Counted from the first letter of the stretch, positions 18,403 through 28,084 are shown. The stretch is DNA of 64,000 bases from Bacillus sp. FJAT-29937 (GCF_001509555.1 NZ_LMAS01000005.1:195507-259506); one strand, 5' to 3'. Numbers and translations are program-made. The notes: a model not told the origin generated them from the sequence alone.

Positions 18403-19650
18403 ATGCAAACAATTTGCAAGATTAATGGCGATAGAATTTATTCTCGTATTCTACGCCTAGGGGAAATTGGGAAAAATGATCAAAATGGTGTACATCGATT
18501 AGCTTTAAGTAAAGAAGATAAAGAAGCTCATTTATTAGTCTCACAGTGGATGGAAGAAGCAGGGCTAAGTGTTTCACATGATCATTTCGGTAATTTAATA
18601 GGCAGAAAAGAAGGAGAGAATCCTGATTTACCTGCAGTGATGATTGGTTCTCATATAGATTCCGTGCGAAATGGGGGACGCTTTGATGGCATTATAGGTG
18701 TCATTGCAGGGATTGAAGTTGTGCAGGCTATTACATCTGCTCAAATAGTTCATCAACATCCTCTTGAAGTAGTTGCCTTCTGTGAAGAGGAAGGCTCCCG
18801 CTTTAACGATGGACTTTTTGGGAGCAGAGGAATGGTTGGCAAAATAAATGAAAGTGACCTGTTAAAAAAAGATGAAAATGGGATTAGTCGATACGAGGCA
18901 TTAAAATCATTTGGTTTTGGAGTAGATCCAGATCAAATCAAAGAGTCCATTCGAACAGATAAAGATATCAAATTATTTTTGGAGATGCATATTGAACAAG
19001 GACCAATCTTAGAAACAAATGGCCATGCGATAGGTATTGTAGAAGGAATTGCAGGTCCTTCCTGGTACAGCATTTTTCTTTCTGGTGAGGCAGGTCATGC
19101 TGGAACTGTACCGATGAATTTACGGCATGATCCTTTAGCGGGAGCAGCAGAAATAATATCTGAAATAGAAAGGCTATGCAAACAAGAACCCGAAAAAAAG
19201 ACGGTGGGGACTGTTGGAATCATTCAGGCATTTCCAGGTGGAAGTAATGTTATACCAAGCTCTGTTGAATTCTCACTTGATTTAAGAGATATCGACTTAC
19301 AACGACGAAAAAATGTATATGGGAAAATAGTAAACAAAGTACAAAATATATGTGAAAAAAGAGGATTGACATACAGAATCGAAAAACACTTAGATGTGGA
19401 TCCGATAGCGTGTTCGGAAAATGTAGTCTACTCATTACGTGAGATTAGTAGGGAAAAAGGGATTGCTGCTCCGATTATGATTAGTGGTGCAGGTCATGAT
19501 GCAATGTTAATGTCAGAAATTACGGACATCGGAATGATTTTTGTAAGATGTGAGAAAGGTATTAGCCACCAACCGAACGAAAAGGCTGAACAAAAAGATA
19601 TTACACTGGGGACAGAGTTGTTGTTGGAGGCTGTGTTAAAGTTTGTTTAG
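18403..19650 (+). CDS. hyuC: M20 family Zn-dependent N-carbamoyl-amino acid hydrolase / allantoate amidohydrolase
   Basis: A 415-aa cytosolic metallo-amidase. Metal ligands are visible in IGSHIDSVRNGGRFDG (His and bridging Asp), EEEGSRF (Glu pair) and MHIEQGP (His), with the C-terminal SGAGHDAM and RCEKGISHQPNE motifs typical of HyuC/AllC/beta-ureidopropionase. In this operon it should remove the carbamoyl group from the HyuAB product, releasing amino acid, CO2 and ammonia. ATG 18403 follows AAAGGAGG. A large intercistronic hairpin follows. Confidence 0.9.
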   Translation: MQTICKINGDRIYSRILRLGEIGKNDQNGVHRLALSKEDKEAHLLVSQWMEEAGLSVSHDHFGNLIGRKEGENPDLPAVMIGSHIDSVRNGGRFDGIIGVIAGIEVVQAITSAQIVHQHPLEVVAFCEEEGSRFNDGLFGSRGMVGKINESDLLKKDENGISRYEALKSFGFGVDPDQIKESIRTDKDIKLFLEMHIEQGPILETNGHAIGIVEGIAGPSWYSIFLSGEAGHAGTVPMNLRHDPLAGAAEIISEIERLCKQEPEKKTVGTVGIIQAFPGGSNVIPSSVEFSLDLRDIDLQRRKNVYGKIVNKVQNICEKRGLTYRIEKHLDVDPIACSENVVYSLREISREKGIAAPIMISGAGHDAMLMSEITDIGMIFVRCEKGISHQPNEKAEQKDITLGTELLLEAVLKFV

Positions 19651-19653
19651 AAA

Positions 19654-19683
19654 TGTATGGCGGTCAGAAATGGCTGCCATACA
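19654..19683 (+). promoter_or_regulatory. Intercistronic hairpin between hyuC and permease gene
   Basis: TGTATGGC and GCCATACA enclose a second stem (GTCA/TGGC) with a GAAA loop. No T run follows, so it more likely affects mRNA stability or processing than ends transcription. Confidence 0.5.
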
Positions 19684-19851
19684 AAAAGGTCATTTTGGTT
19701 CCTATATTCTGAAAATTCTATATTTTCAGTAAAAACTAGGCGTATAAAACTGTGGAGAAGTTATTGGAAAATCCCTCCTAATAATACTTACCAGATGATA
19801 CTGAAAACTTTCTTCTAAGTTAAAAAATGAAATGAAAAGGAGATATGACCT

Positions 19852-21270
19852 ATGAATCATGATTCAGAAAAGGGAATTAGTTTAACTGGTAAGGATATCA
19901 TGCCTACTACAGACAATCAAAGAAATATTTCTACATTGGGCTTCCTAGTTTTATGGATTGGGATTGCTGTACAACTTGTCACTTTCATTGCAGCAGCACA
20001 GCTATACCCTGCCTTATCACCGACACAAATTATTGTTGCCTGCTTACTTGGTAATCTAGTTGTTGCTCTTCTTTTAACATTACTTGGAGATATAGGTATT
20101 AAATATGGTATACCGTATGCGGTTTATATCAGAGCCTGTTTCGGTTACCTTGGAGCGCACATACCTGCAGTGGTTCGTGCAATTCCCGCTATTTTCTGGT
20201 TTGGATTCCAAACTTGGATGGGTGCATATGCACTCAATGTCATTATGGAAATGTTAACTGGGTATTCAAACTTGATGATGTTAATTATTGTGTTTGGAGC
20301 CGTACAAATTATTAATACTGCCATGGGGATAGAGGCAATAACAAAATTTGAATGGTTAGCATCCCCTAGTATTTTAATAATCGGTGTTCTTTTACAGATT
20401 TTCATCATGAATCAACATGATTTAACGTTCAGTGAAATTTTTTCCAAAAGTGGTGAAGGTGGCGTATCCATGGGATTTGCTATTGTAGTCATGATGGGTA
20501 CTTATATTACGATGGCACTAAATGCCCCGGATTTCACGCGCTTTTTAAAAACAAACATAGATAAGAATAAACCAAGTTGGTGGAAAGAGAATAAGGGAAG
20601 CTTTATTGGGCATACATTCGGTCTTGTTGGATCAATGTTATTGTTTACGGTTATCGGTTTAACCAGTGGTGTTGCAACTGGAAACTGGAATCCAATTGAT
20701 GTAATGGTTCAGACGATGGGGCAGGATAATCCATGGTTGTTAATCGTGTGTTTAGCTTTTGTAATCCTAGCACAGTGGTCTACTAATATTAGTGCCAATT
20801 TATTGCCGCCAGGATATATTATTGTTAACTTTTTCCCGCGTAAAATAACATTTGTAACTGGTTCGATTATTGCGGGTGTTTTAGGATTGCTTCTTCAACC
20901 TTGGAATTATGCCGACTATGTTCCCCAAATACTAATGATAATTACCGCAACTTTAGCCCCTATCGTTGGAATTATGTTCACAGACTATTACTTTCTTAGA
21001 AAACGTAGGGTCAATATCCATGAACTTTATAAAGCTGGTGGACAATATAAATATTGGTACAATGTGAATCCTGCAGCAATTATTGCTTATATTCCGGCTG
21101 GTCTATCTGTTCTCCTATTTCCTGATTACGGCTTCGTTTCTGCCCTATTAATTGCAGCCGTATTGTACTATACATTAATGAAATATTGGATTTGCAAAGT
21201 ATACGACCAGCCAGAAATTACGAATGAAAACTTTAAATTGGATCATCAAGAGGTTAAGAAGGAAGCATAA
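19852..21270 (+). CDS. NCS1 family hydantoin/purine/cytosine permease
   Basis: A 472-aa membrane protein with about 12 transmembrane helices, similar in pattern to the Mhp1 hydantoin transporter and PucI/CodB. NCS1 features are [20 protein letters not shown] (about 83-102), [10 protein letters not shown] (about 223-232, the substrate and sodium site region) and [16 protein letters not shown] (about 307-322). It follows hyuC after 200 bases and precedes the racemase gene, so it likely imports 5-substituted hydantoins. ATG 19852 follows AAAAGGAGA. Confidence 0.9.
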   Translation: MNHDSEKGISLTGKDIMPTTDNQRNISTLGFLVLWIGIAVQLVTFIAAAQLYPALSPTQIIVACLLGNLVVALLLTLLGDIGIKYGIPYAVYIRACFGYLGAHIPAVVRAIPAIFWFGFQTWMGAYALNVIMEMLTGYSNLMMLIIVFGAVQIINTAMGIEAITKFEWLASPSILIIGVLLQIFIMNQHDLTFSEIFSKSGEGGVSMGFAIVVMMGTYITMALNAPDFTRFLKTNIDKNKPSWWKENKGSFIGHTFGLVGSMLLFTVIGLTSGVATGNWNPIDVMVQTMGQDNPWLLIVCLAFVILAQWSTNISANLLPPGYIIVNFFPRKITFVTGSIIAGVLGLLLQPWNYADYVPQILMIITATLAPIVGIMFTDYYFLRKRRVNIHELYKAGGQYKYWYNVNPAAIIAYIPAGLSVLLFPDYGFVSALLIAAVLYYTLMKYWICKVYDQPEITNENFKLDHQEVKKEA

Positions 21271-21348
21271 AGCGTTAGTCATTAAGAGAAGAGAGAACTC
21301 TGTAATAACTATGATAATTAAAAAACACTTTTATGGAGGAATAAAAAT

Positions 21349-22098
21349 ATGAAAATTAAAGTGATTAATCCAAATACAACGTGGGAAATGACGAAAGGTA
21401 TTGAAAATGCTGCCAAGTCTGTTGCTAGGCAAGATACACAAATAATAGCAGTGAGTCCTCAAATGGGTCCAGCCTCCATTGAATCTTATTATGATGAGTA
21501 TTTATGTATTCCTGGGGTGCTTGAAGAAATTAAAAAGGGAGAAGAAGAAGGAGTAGATGCGTTTGTAATAGCTTGCTGGGGTGACCCCGGTTTACAAGCT
21601 GCAAGGGAAGTTACAGATAAACCCGTGGTAGGTATCGCCGAAGCTTCAGTTTATTTAGCGTCAATGCTAGCTGCTAGATTTTCCGTTGTAACAGTGTTAC
21701 CAAGAATTAAAACGATGTTAGAAGACCTTGTTGATTCCTATGGGGTAAGTAAGCGAGTCCTAAACATTAGGACGACTCCGATGTGCGTTTTAGATTTTGA
21801 AAGGGATCCTGAAGCGGGGATGGAAATGTTAAGACAAGAGGGGAAAAAAGCGGTTGAAGAAGATCAAGCAGAGGCTATTTTGCTTGGCTGCGCAGGTATG
21901 GCTGAATTTGCTAATAATCTTGAAAAGGAATTGGGAGTCCCAGTTATTGATGGGGTAGTAGCAGCAGTTAAATTTGCGGAATCTATTGTCGATTTAGGAA
22001 AGAAAACTAGTAAGTTAAAAACCTATAAATATCCAGAGAAAAAATCTTTTGTTGGTGCGTTGGAGAAGTTCGGAAAGAGTCAGTCTAAAATTAAGTAG
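21349..22098 (+). CDS. hyuE: Hydantoin racemase (Asp/Glu racemase superfamily)
   Basis: A 249-aa protein with the two catalytic cysteines of hydantoin/aspartate racemases: Cys76 in IACWGDPGL and Cys181 in LLGCAGMAE. The N-terminal KVINPNT binds the substrate carboxyl or imide. It interconverts D- and L-5-substituted hydantoins so that both enantiomers enter the pathway. ATG 21349 follows ATGGAGGA. It is the last gene of the sigma-54 operon and a terminator follows. Confidence 0.9.
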   Translation: MKIKVINPNTTWEMTKGIENAAKSVARQDTQIIAVSPQMGPASIESYYDEYLCIPGVLEEIKKGEEEGVDAFVIACWGDPGLQAAREVTDKPVVGIAEASVYLASMLAARFSVVTVLPRIKTMLEDLVDSYGVSKRVLNIRTTPMCVLDFERDPEAGMEMLRQEGKKAVEEDQAEAILLGCAGMAEFANNLEKELGVPVIDGVVAAVKFAESIVDLGKKTSKLKTYKYPEKKSFVGALEKFGKSQSKIK

Positions 22099-22160
22099 TG
22101 GTTATAAGTAATTAGCAAAATCTAATAAGTTTAGAGAAATTTCATGTTAGATTCTCCATA

Positions 22161-22206
22161 AAGTTGGGCAAATTTTTAACTATCATAAATTTGCCTAACT
22201 TTTTTA
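22161..22206 (+). terminator. Terminator of the hydantoin operon
   Basis: AAGTTGGGCAAATTT pairs with AAATTTGCCTAACTT over 15 positions with one G-T wobble, followed by Ts to 22206. Confidence 0.85.
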
Positions 22207-22334
22207 TAGAACAGCCGATTATTTGTTATGCATGCAATGATAGATTTAGATAACCTTGGTCTAATTCTCATGTTGGCGTACTTATTAAATCTTTTGGAAA
22301 GAATAAAAAAATTAAAAATGAGAGGTTGAGAGCT

Positions 22335-23678
22335 ATGGGACAGAATGCTACGGATATTACAAAAGGTTCAAAAAGAGAATCTCTAAGTCCAGTATCAAAT
22401 GAGAATAGATTATTTGGATTAACAACCTATATAACACTTTGGATTTCGTCTATGGTTGTTATCCAAATTTTTATGGTTGGTCAGTCGTTTCTGCCACCTG
22501 CAGGGAATTTGAATATTTTTCAAGCAGGGCTTGTTACAGTTATTTCTGCTTTGTTTTTAGGTTTTTTGTTTGTGATTAATTCAAGGCCTGGAATTAAATA
22601 TGGGATTCCGTTCATAGTTCAAGCACGATCTTCATTCGGATATAACGGGGCGAGGATTGCTTCATTAATAAGGGTTTTACCTGCTGTATTTTGGTATGGA
22701 ATTGGATCTTGGATTGGTGCCTCAGCGATGGAATTTGTTACACAAACGATTTGGGGATGGGGCAATATTTGGGTGTATTTTATTTTCTTCCAAGTTGTCC
22801 AAACGTATATTGCTTATTTTGGGATGAATACAATAAAATGGTTTGACTCCATACTATCCGTTGTTGTACTTGGCTTCTTAATTTATATTACAATTCAGCT
22901 TATTAATGTAGGTGGACTAAAAATAGCAAATACGTGGAACACAAGTGGCAGCTGGGGGATGCCATTTTTTGCGGCGATTACAGCATCTGTGGGTATCTTA
23001 ATTACGGCTGCAATCAATAACGGAGACTTAAGTAGATTCCTTGAAAATAAGCCAGGTTATAATGCAATTGGGCACTTTGTTGGAATAGTACCAATGTATA
23101 TCCTAATACTTGGAATAGGTGTATTATCCGCAGCAGCTACCGGGATATGGGATCCGGTTCAAGCTCTAGTTTCTGTTATCCCCAACCCTATTGTTGCAGT
23201 TGCCATGATGATTTTTATTATTGTTGCTCAAATTACAACTAATTTAACCATTAATATTAAGCCTCCCGCACTAGTTTTAATGGAAACATTCAATATTACC
23301 TGGGGATTGTCAGTTATTATTGTGGGAATTTTAAGTATTGTCACTTTTCCGTGGCTATTAATTTCAAGCTCTGTCTTTAACACTTTCATCTCTTTCTATT
23401 CAGCATTCCTTGGCCCATTATTAGGAATCCTTATTGCGGATTACTATTTTATTCATAAACAAAAGTTTAACGTTGATGCACTTTATGAAAATACAATTAA
23501 ATATAATTGGTTAGGGCTTGGCTCGCTTGCCATTGGTGGAATTATTGGTGTTATCTTTTTACAGATTTCTTGGATGGTCAGCATGCCAATAAGTGCATTT
23601 CTTTACTGGGCTGGTTATCAATATCTTCCTAATTATAAATCGAGGAAACCAGGTAATGGGGTTGATGTAACATATTAA
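22335..23678 (+). CDS. Second NCS1 family nucleobase/hydantoin-type permease
   Basis: A 447-aa protein with about 12 membrane helices. ATG 22335 is chosen because GAGAGG at 22320-22325 is correctly spaced for it; an in-frame TTG at 22326 directly abuts the ribosome site. NCS1 motifs are GIKYGIPFIVQARSSFGYNG, INNGDLSRF (the equivalent of the APDFTRF segment) and ITTNLTINIKPPA. It is beyond the hydantoin operon terminator, so it has separate expression. It may import a different substrate, such as allantoin, uracil or cytosine. Confidence 0.87.
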   Translation: MGQNATDITKGSKRESLSPVSNENRLFGLTTYITLWISSMVVIQIFMVGQSFLPPAGNLNIFQAGLVTVISALFLGFLFVINSRPGIKYGIPFIVQARSSFGYNGARIASLIRVLPAVFWYGIGSWIGASAMEFVTQTIWGWGNIWVYFIFFQVVQTYIAYFGMNTIKWFDSILSVVVLGFLIYITIQLINVGGLKIANTWNTSGSWGMPFFAAITASVGILITAAINNGDLSRFLENKPGYNAIGHFVGIVPMYILILGIGVLSAAATGIWDPVQALVSVIPNPIVAVAMMIFIIVAQITTNLTINIKPPALVLMETFNITWGLSVIIVGILSIVTFPWLLISSSVFNTFISFYSAFLGPLLGILIADYYFIHKQKFNVDALYENTIKYNWLGLGSLAIGGIIGVIFLQISWMVSMPISAFLYWAGYQYLPNYKSRKPGNGVDVTY

Positions 23679-23785
23679 CAATGATTAGTGGTTCTAATTG
23701 TTTGGGAAGTTTGAAATTGCATTGCTTGGTAAAAAAATTATACTATTGGAATATTTTATATGAATTAAGGAATGAGAGGAGAAAA

Positions 23786-24115
23786 ATGGAGATAATTGAC
23801 GTACCATTTAGTACTATTGCTTGGAATTCCATTGAACCTAAGTGGGACGATGGGGAGACTGGAAAGGCTTCATCGAAAACATTCGAAATTGGCAATTTAC
23901 GTATAAGAATGATAGAGTACCCACCTAGATACCTTGCCGATCATTGGTGTAGTCGGGGCCATGTAGTTTTAGTACTTGAAGGAGATTTGGAAATTGAACT
24001 AGCTGATGGTCGTACTTTTCAGTTAAATACAGGTATGAGTTTTCAGGTTGCAGATGGTGCTGAAGCTCATAGGTTATCTACAGTATCTGGAGCTAAAGTT
24101 TTTATTGTTGATTAG
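23786..24115 (+). CDS. Small cupin protein (DHCW-motif cupin family)
   Basis: A 109-aa single-domain beta-barrel protein. ATG 23786 follows GAGAGGAG; a longer frame from 23681 lacks a ribosome site and family similarity. It carries the family's tetrad as DHWC (about residues 52-55) in a strand typical of the cupin fold, with GHVVLVLEGDLEIELADG and GMSFQVADGAEAHRLS as cupin motifs. The specific reaction is unknown. It lies 107 bases after the second NCS1 permease and may be co-transcribed with it. Confidence 0.75.
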   Translation: MEIIDVPFSTIAWNSIEPKWDDGETGKASSKTFEIGNLRIRMIEYPPRYLADHWCSRGHVVLVLEGDLEIELADGRTFQLNTGMSFQVADGAEAHRLSTVSGAKVFIVD

Positions 24116-24251
24116 TAAATGGAAGTGAAATATCATAAATTCTCAAGGACTACCTTGTTAAGGAGTAAGAACGTATATCCAACATTTTAGAATGTTAGAG
24201 GACCATAACAATTAAAAGACAAAAAGGCTTTCATTAGTTTAATAATTATTT

Positions 24252-24301
24252 AATCCCTTAATATTGGCTTATTTTAGCGTTCTGATATTAAGGGATTTTT
24301 T
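24252..24301 (+). terminator. Terminator after cupin gene
   Basis: AATCCCTTAATAT pairs with ATATTAAGGGATT over 13 bp around a 20-nt loop, then T6. Confidence 0.8.
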
Positions 24302-24413
24302 CATTAAGTTCCTGATCTGAAATTTTCAACATTTGTTTAAACATTGTCTAGATCTCACGAATACTAATACTTAAAAAGCATTTGCCATAAAATCCATAAG
24401 GAATCCTCAGCCC

Positions 24414-25022
24414 TCATTCCCCTTTTCCAATATACTTAAACGAGTAAATATGTGTCTTCGTAAGATCAATAACTTCTTCAATAAAATCCTCTTGTGTTTC
24501 TTTGAATCCATTTTGAATCCAATGATGAAGAAGTCCGTAAAAACCATAGGCTGTATAATGTTTAAAATAATCCATATTGACTGGGATCATGTTGATGGTT
24601 TCGAAAATAAACTGTTCCTTGTAGATTTTTAAGATCGTTTGAGGGAACCGTGTATGTAATCCTGGTAATGTGTCATCAAAATTAATCAGTTCAAAAAAAT
24701 CCCGATTTTTATATATATAAGCAACGATATTAAAAGACGGCGCATTTAGCGTGGCCGTATATACTTTATGACCAGGCACATGCGGCTCGCCAACTGAAGC
24801 TTCTAACCCTTGAAGCATGCTAGCTAGTAAATCTTCAGCTAATTCAATTTTATCCAGGTAATGAATATAGAAGGTACTGCGATTATAAGCGGCATGATCC
24901 ACAATGTCTTTTACAGTAACGGAATGATACCCCTTCTCTTTGATAAGTTCAATCAATGCTTGTTTTAAATGTTCTTTTGTCCGATTTTGTCGCTTGGATG
25001 TCGTCTTATGTTCGTTATTCAT
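24414..25022 (-). CDS. TetR/AcrR family transcriptional regulator
   Basis: A 202-aa regulator with an N-terminal TetR HTH (about residues 15-65; YHSVTVKDIVDHAAYNRSTFY is the helix-turn-helix) and a helical ligand-binding domain with no close family recognised. ATG at 25022 has GAAGGAGAA upstream on the minus strand. It is divergent from two SDR genes and an inverted repeat lies in the shared intergenic region, so it probably represses itself and the SDR pair. Confidence 0.88.
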   Translation of the reverse strand: MNNEHKTTSKRQNRTKEHLKQALIELIKEKGYHSVTVKDIVDHAAYNRSTFYIHYLDKIELAEDLLASMLQGLEASVGEPHVPGHKVYTATLNAPSFNIVAYIYKNRDFFELINFDDTLPGLHTRFPQTILKIYKEQFIFETINMIPVNMDYFKHYTAYGFYGLLHHWIQNGFKETQEDFIEEVIDLTKTHIYSFKYIGKGE

Positions 25023-25055
25023 AAAAAATTCTCCTTCAAATAGACAAATTCACCA

Positions 25056-25080
25056 TAAGTGTCTAATTAGTCGACACTTA
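25056..25080. promoter_or_regulatory. Inverted repeat, probable TetR operator
   Basis: TAAGTGTC (25056-25063) and GACACTTA (25073-25080) form perfect 8-bp arms around 9 bases. It is 34 bases upstream of the TetR start codon and just before the promoter of the divergent SDR gene. Confidence 0.6.
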
Positions 25081-25095
25081 ATGATATCTTAATGA

Positions 25096-25123
25096 TTGTT
25101 AAAAGTGAACAAAGTAGTAAAAT
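25096..25123 (+). promoter_or_regulatory. Possible promoter of SDR genes
   Basis: TTGTTA (25096-25101) and TAAAAT (25118-25123) with a 16-base spacer. It overlaps the first of two 13-bp direct repeats, GTGAACAAARTAG, at 25105-25117 and 25130-25142. Confidence 0.4.
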
Positions 25124-25216
25124 TAAATTGTGAACAAAATAGCACAGATGTTAATCTGCTAGTATTTTTCACGAAAATATGTTATGGGGAATTTTAATAC
25201 TTGGAGGGATTTTAAG

Positions 25217-25954
25217 ATGGGGAAATTACAAAATAAAGTAGCTGTTATTACTGGTGGAGCATCTGGTATCGGAGCAGCGACAGCACGGTTATTCATTTCT
25301 GAAGGGGCAAAAGTGGTTCTTGTTGATTTAAATGAGGAAAAAGGGAAAGCTTTTGAAGCGGAATTGAAAGCGCTTAACGCTGAAGCCCTTTTTATTAAAG
25401 CAAATATTACGAGTGAAGAAGATGTTGCAAATGTGTTTAAACAAACTGTTGAAACGTTCGGCAAAGTGGATGTTGTTTTCAACAACGCGGGAATTGGACG
25501 TGTGCATCCTTCACATGAATTAGAGTACTCAGAATGGCGAAATACTGTAAATGTAGATTTAGATGGTGTGTTCTTAGTAGCACGTGAATCCATCCGTGAA
25601 ATGTTAAAAACAGGCGGCGGTACGATTGTTAATACGGCATCGATGTACGGTTGGGTGGGGTCACCTGGTTCAGCAGCCTATAACGCAGCAAAAGGTGGCG
25701 TTGTTAACTTAACTCGTTCTCTGGCCCTTGAATATGCAGAACAAAATATTCGTGTTAACGCATTATGTCCTGGTTTTATTGATACACCTATTATTCCTGA
25801 AGAAAGCAAGCAAGCTTTATCTGCAGCCACACCGATGAAACGTCTTGGTCAAGCAGAAGAAATGGCAAAAGCAGTATTATTCATGGCTTCAGATGACTCA
25901 TCATTCATGACTGGAAATAGTTTAATCGTAGACGGTGGGTATACGGCTCAATAA
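25217..25954 (+). CDS. SDR family oxidoreductase (classical)
   Basis: A 245-aa NAD(P)-dependent dehydrogenase. ATG 25217 is chosen because GGAGGG at 25203-25208 precedes it; an upstream ATG at 25184 has no ribosome site. It has the complete classical set: TGGASGIG (about 12-19), NNAG (about 89-92), a catalytic Ser in ASMYG, and YNAAK (Tyr and Lys) near 155-159, then LIVDGGYTAQ at the C-terminus. An acidic residue at the end of beta-2 (VDLN) suggests NAD preference. Substrate unknown. TetR is divergent, and a second SDR gene follows. Confidence 0.88.
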   Translation: MGKLQNKVAVITGGASGIGAATARLFISEGAKVVLVDLNEEKGKAFEAELKALNAEALFIKANITSEEDVANVFKQTVETFGKVDVVFNNAGIGRVHPSHELEYSEWRNTVNVDLDGVFLVARESIREMLKTGGGTIVNTASMYGWVGSPGSAAYNAAKGGVVNLTRSLALEYAEQNIRVNALCPGFIDTPIIPEESKQALSAATPMKRLGQAEEMAKAVLFMASDDSSFMTGNSLIVDGGYTAQ

Positions 25955-26116
25955 TTAATTTGCTTCAAGTTTGAAATATTTTAGCTTTGGGAAAATTACT
26001 TGTACCATCTGAAACTAGGCAGAAAAAATGACGTTATTCTGCTATATACACTTAATTGAAGATGATTTAAACCGAGACAATCCAAAAGGATATCCAAACA
26101 AAGGGGGAAATTTTCA

Positions 26117-26902
26117 ATGAGTAATCGTTTTGATGGAAAAGTGGTATTAATTACAGGTGCAGGATCTGGTTTGGGACAAGCTTCCGCTTTACAAGTAGCT
26201 AAAGAGGGAGCAAAACTTTCACTCGTTGATTTAAACGCTGCTTCATTAGAAGAAACAAAAGGGAAAGTGTTAGAAGTTGCGCCAAACGCAGAAGTGTTGC
26301 TTATCACAGCAAATGTGGCAGATGAAAATGCAGTTGAAAACTATGTAAAAGAAACAGTTGAGAAATTTGGGCAAATCGATGGCTTCTTCAATAACGCAGG
26401 GATCGAGGGAAAACAAAACCTCACAGAGGATTTTGGCATGGAGGAGTTCCAAAAGGTAGTGAATATTAACTTAAATGGTGTTTTTTACGGAATGAAGCAT
26501 GTATTGAAAGTCATGAGAGAACAAGGTTTTGGCTCGATCGTTAATACGGCTTCTGTTGGTGGAATTCGTGGGGTAGGAAACCAATCAGGTTATGCAGCTA
26601 GTAAACACGGCGTGGTAGGACTAACTAGAAACTCTGGAATTGAATACGGTCAATACGGAATCAGCATCAAAGCCATTGCACCGGGAGCTATCATGACCCC
26701 GATGGTGGAAGGTTCATTAAAACAAATGGATCCAGACAACTGGGAAGAAGTAGGAAAACAATTTGTTGAGCCGAATCCAATGAAACGTTTTGGTAAACCG
26801 GAGGAAGTTGGTTATTTAGTGGCATTCCTGCTATCCAATCAAGCCAACTTCATCAACGCAACTGTTATTCCGATTGATGGCGGACAATCTTATAAATATT
26901 AA
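26117..26902 (+). CDS. SDR family oxidoreductase (classical)
   Basis: A 261-aa short-chain dehydrogenase with TGAGSGLG (about 12-19), NNAGIEG (about 91-97) and YAASK (about 161-165); the C-terminus reads IPIDGGQSYKY. VDLN after beta-2 again suggests NAD. It differs from the preceding SDR and is 162 bases downstream, followed by a terminator. The two may act on related substrates under TetR control (inference). Confidence 0.87.
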   Translation: MSNRFDGKVVLITGAGSGLGQASALQVAKEGAKLSLVDLNAASLEETKGKVLEVAPNAEVLLITANVADENAVENYVKETVEKFGQIDGFFNNAGIEGKQNLTEDFGMEEFQKVVNINLNGVFYGMKHVLKVMREQGFGSIVNTASVGGIRGVGNQSGYAASKHGVVGLTRNSGIEYGQYGISIKAIAPGAIMTPMVEGSLKQMDPDNWEEVGKQFVEPNPMKRFGKPEEVGYLVAFLLSNQANFINATVIPIDGGQSYKY

Positions 26903-26957
26903 TATTGGATCAGAAAGAAGCAGGAACCCTGTTTATTATTATGAATCGCTTAAAGGA

Positions 26958-26998
26958 AAATACTCACAGTGCATTGCTGCGTTGTGAGTATTTGTTAT
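26958..26998 (+). terminator. Terminator after SDR pair
   Basis: AAATACTCACA and TGTGAGTATTT form a perfect 11-bp stem around 14 nt; the following T content is modest (TTTGTTAT). Confidence 0.7.
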
Positions 26999-27005
26999 AC
27001 ATTAG

Positions 27006-27149
27006 AAACTATTTACTTATTGCGGCAGTGCGATTGCAGCTACTTGGAATGCTCTAATATTAAATAAACTTGGGCAAGAAAATGTAGCTATCTACGATGG
27101 CTCTTTGACAGAATGGGCAAAAGATCCGTCATTGCCACTCGAAACTTAG
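27006..27149 (+). pseudogene. Remnant of a rhodanese/sulfurtransferase C-terminus
   Basis: About 47 codons after an in-frame stop read FTYCGSAIAATWNALI and continue to VAIYDGSLTEWAKDPSLP before a TAG. This is the C-terminal catalytic-loop segment of a SseA-type sulfurtransferase, with the active-site Cys in the first motif (27021-27023). Nothing of the preceding roughly 230 residues is present: the SDR terminator lies immediately upstream. It keeps its own terminator downstream. Confidence 0.75.
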
Positions 27150-27178
27150 TAAGGGTATTAATTATAAAAGGGTAGTTG

Positions 27179-27218
27179 AAAGAGCATCTGCTATTACCTA
27201 AGCAGACGCTCTTTTTTT
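27179..27218 (+). terminator. Terminator after the rhodanese remnant
   Basis: AAAGAGCATCTGCT pairs with AGCAGACGCTCTTT (one A-C mismatch), followed by seven Ts at about 27212-27218. Confidence 0.8.
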
Positions 27219-27514
27219 CGAGTTCTTCCAATAAATCAGCTTTAGCTCCAGAGTTGAAACGAGTCCTTTTCTGAAGGATTCGTTTCATATGGGAAAGAAC
27301 ATTTAAAATGGCTATAATGGTTCATTTGAAATAACCCAAGTGTTTTTTTGTGAAAGTCAGTATCTCCTTTCAATCCTATAGAGGAAAATTATGCTGAAAC
27401 ATTAAGATTTGTTTCGATAATGTGAATATTACGTAAGTACTGTTGAATTTTGGGGTAATTTGCATATAATGGGATTGTTGGAAATGATATTCTAATTTTT
27501 AGGAGGTAATGAAG

Positions 27515-28084
27515 ATGGATAAACGCCCAATCTCTATTCCAGAAAACCCAGTATCCATGTTTTTATTCAATAATACGCAGTCTGCTTTTATTTGGCTTGT
27601 CATTCGTTTGTATGTCGGTTATGCGTGGATAAATGCAGGGTGGCATAAAATTACTGACGATAATTGGACAGGTGAAAATGCAGGTGGTGCCATTCAAGGT
27701 TTTGTTAAAGGAGCATTAGCGAAGGCTGCGGAAGGAAAAGATGTTACAGGCTGGTATGCCATGTTTTTAGAAAATATTGTCCTTCCAAACGCTTCTACAT
27801 TCGGTTATCTCGTGGCCTACGGTGAAGTGCTAGTAGGTTTAGGATTAATTTTTGGCCTATTAACTGGTATTGCCGCTTTTTTCGGTTCGTTGATGAATGT
27901 CAGCTTCCTGTTTGCAGGAACACTTAGCACAAATCCACTTTTATTTATTTTGGCTACTTGGTTAGTAATGGCATGGAAAGTCGCTGGTTGGTACGGGTTA
28001 GATAGGTGGGCGCTTCCTTATTTAGGTACACCGTGGAATAAAGGCACTTCTATTATGAAATCGTCTATTAATAAGTCAAACTAA
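27515..28084 (+). CDS. DoxX family membrane protein
   Basis: A 189-aa integral membrane protein with about four helices. The first contains IRLYVGYAWINAGWHKI (about 32-48), the DoxX/DoxD signature region, and the later segment is FGYLVAYGEVLVGLGLIFGL. ATG 27515 is better spaced from AGGAGG (27501-27506) than the ATG at 27509. DoxX proteins relate to thiosulfate:quinone oxidoreductase subunits and to redox/sulfur stress complexes. The nearby rhodanese remnant and downstream desulfurase-like gene hint at sulfur metabolism, but its role here is unproven. Confidence 0.82.
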   Translation: MDKRPISIPENPVSMFLFNNTQSAFIWLVIRLYVGYAWINAGWHKITDDNWTGENAGGAIQGFVKGALAKAAEGKDVTGWYAMFLENIVLPNASTFGYLVAYGEVLVGLGLIFGLLTGIAAFFGSLMNVSFLFAGTLSTNPLLFILATWLVMAWKVAGWYGLDRWALPYLGTPWNKGTSIMKSSINKSN

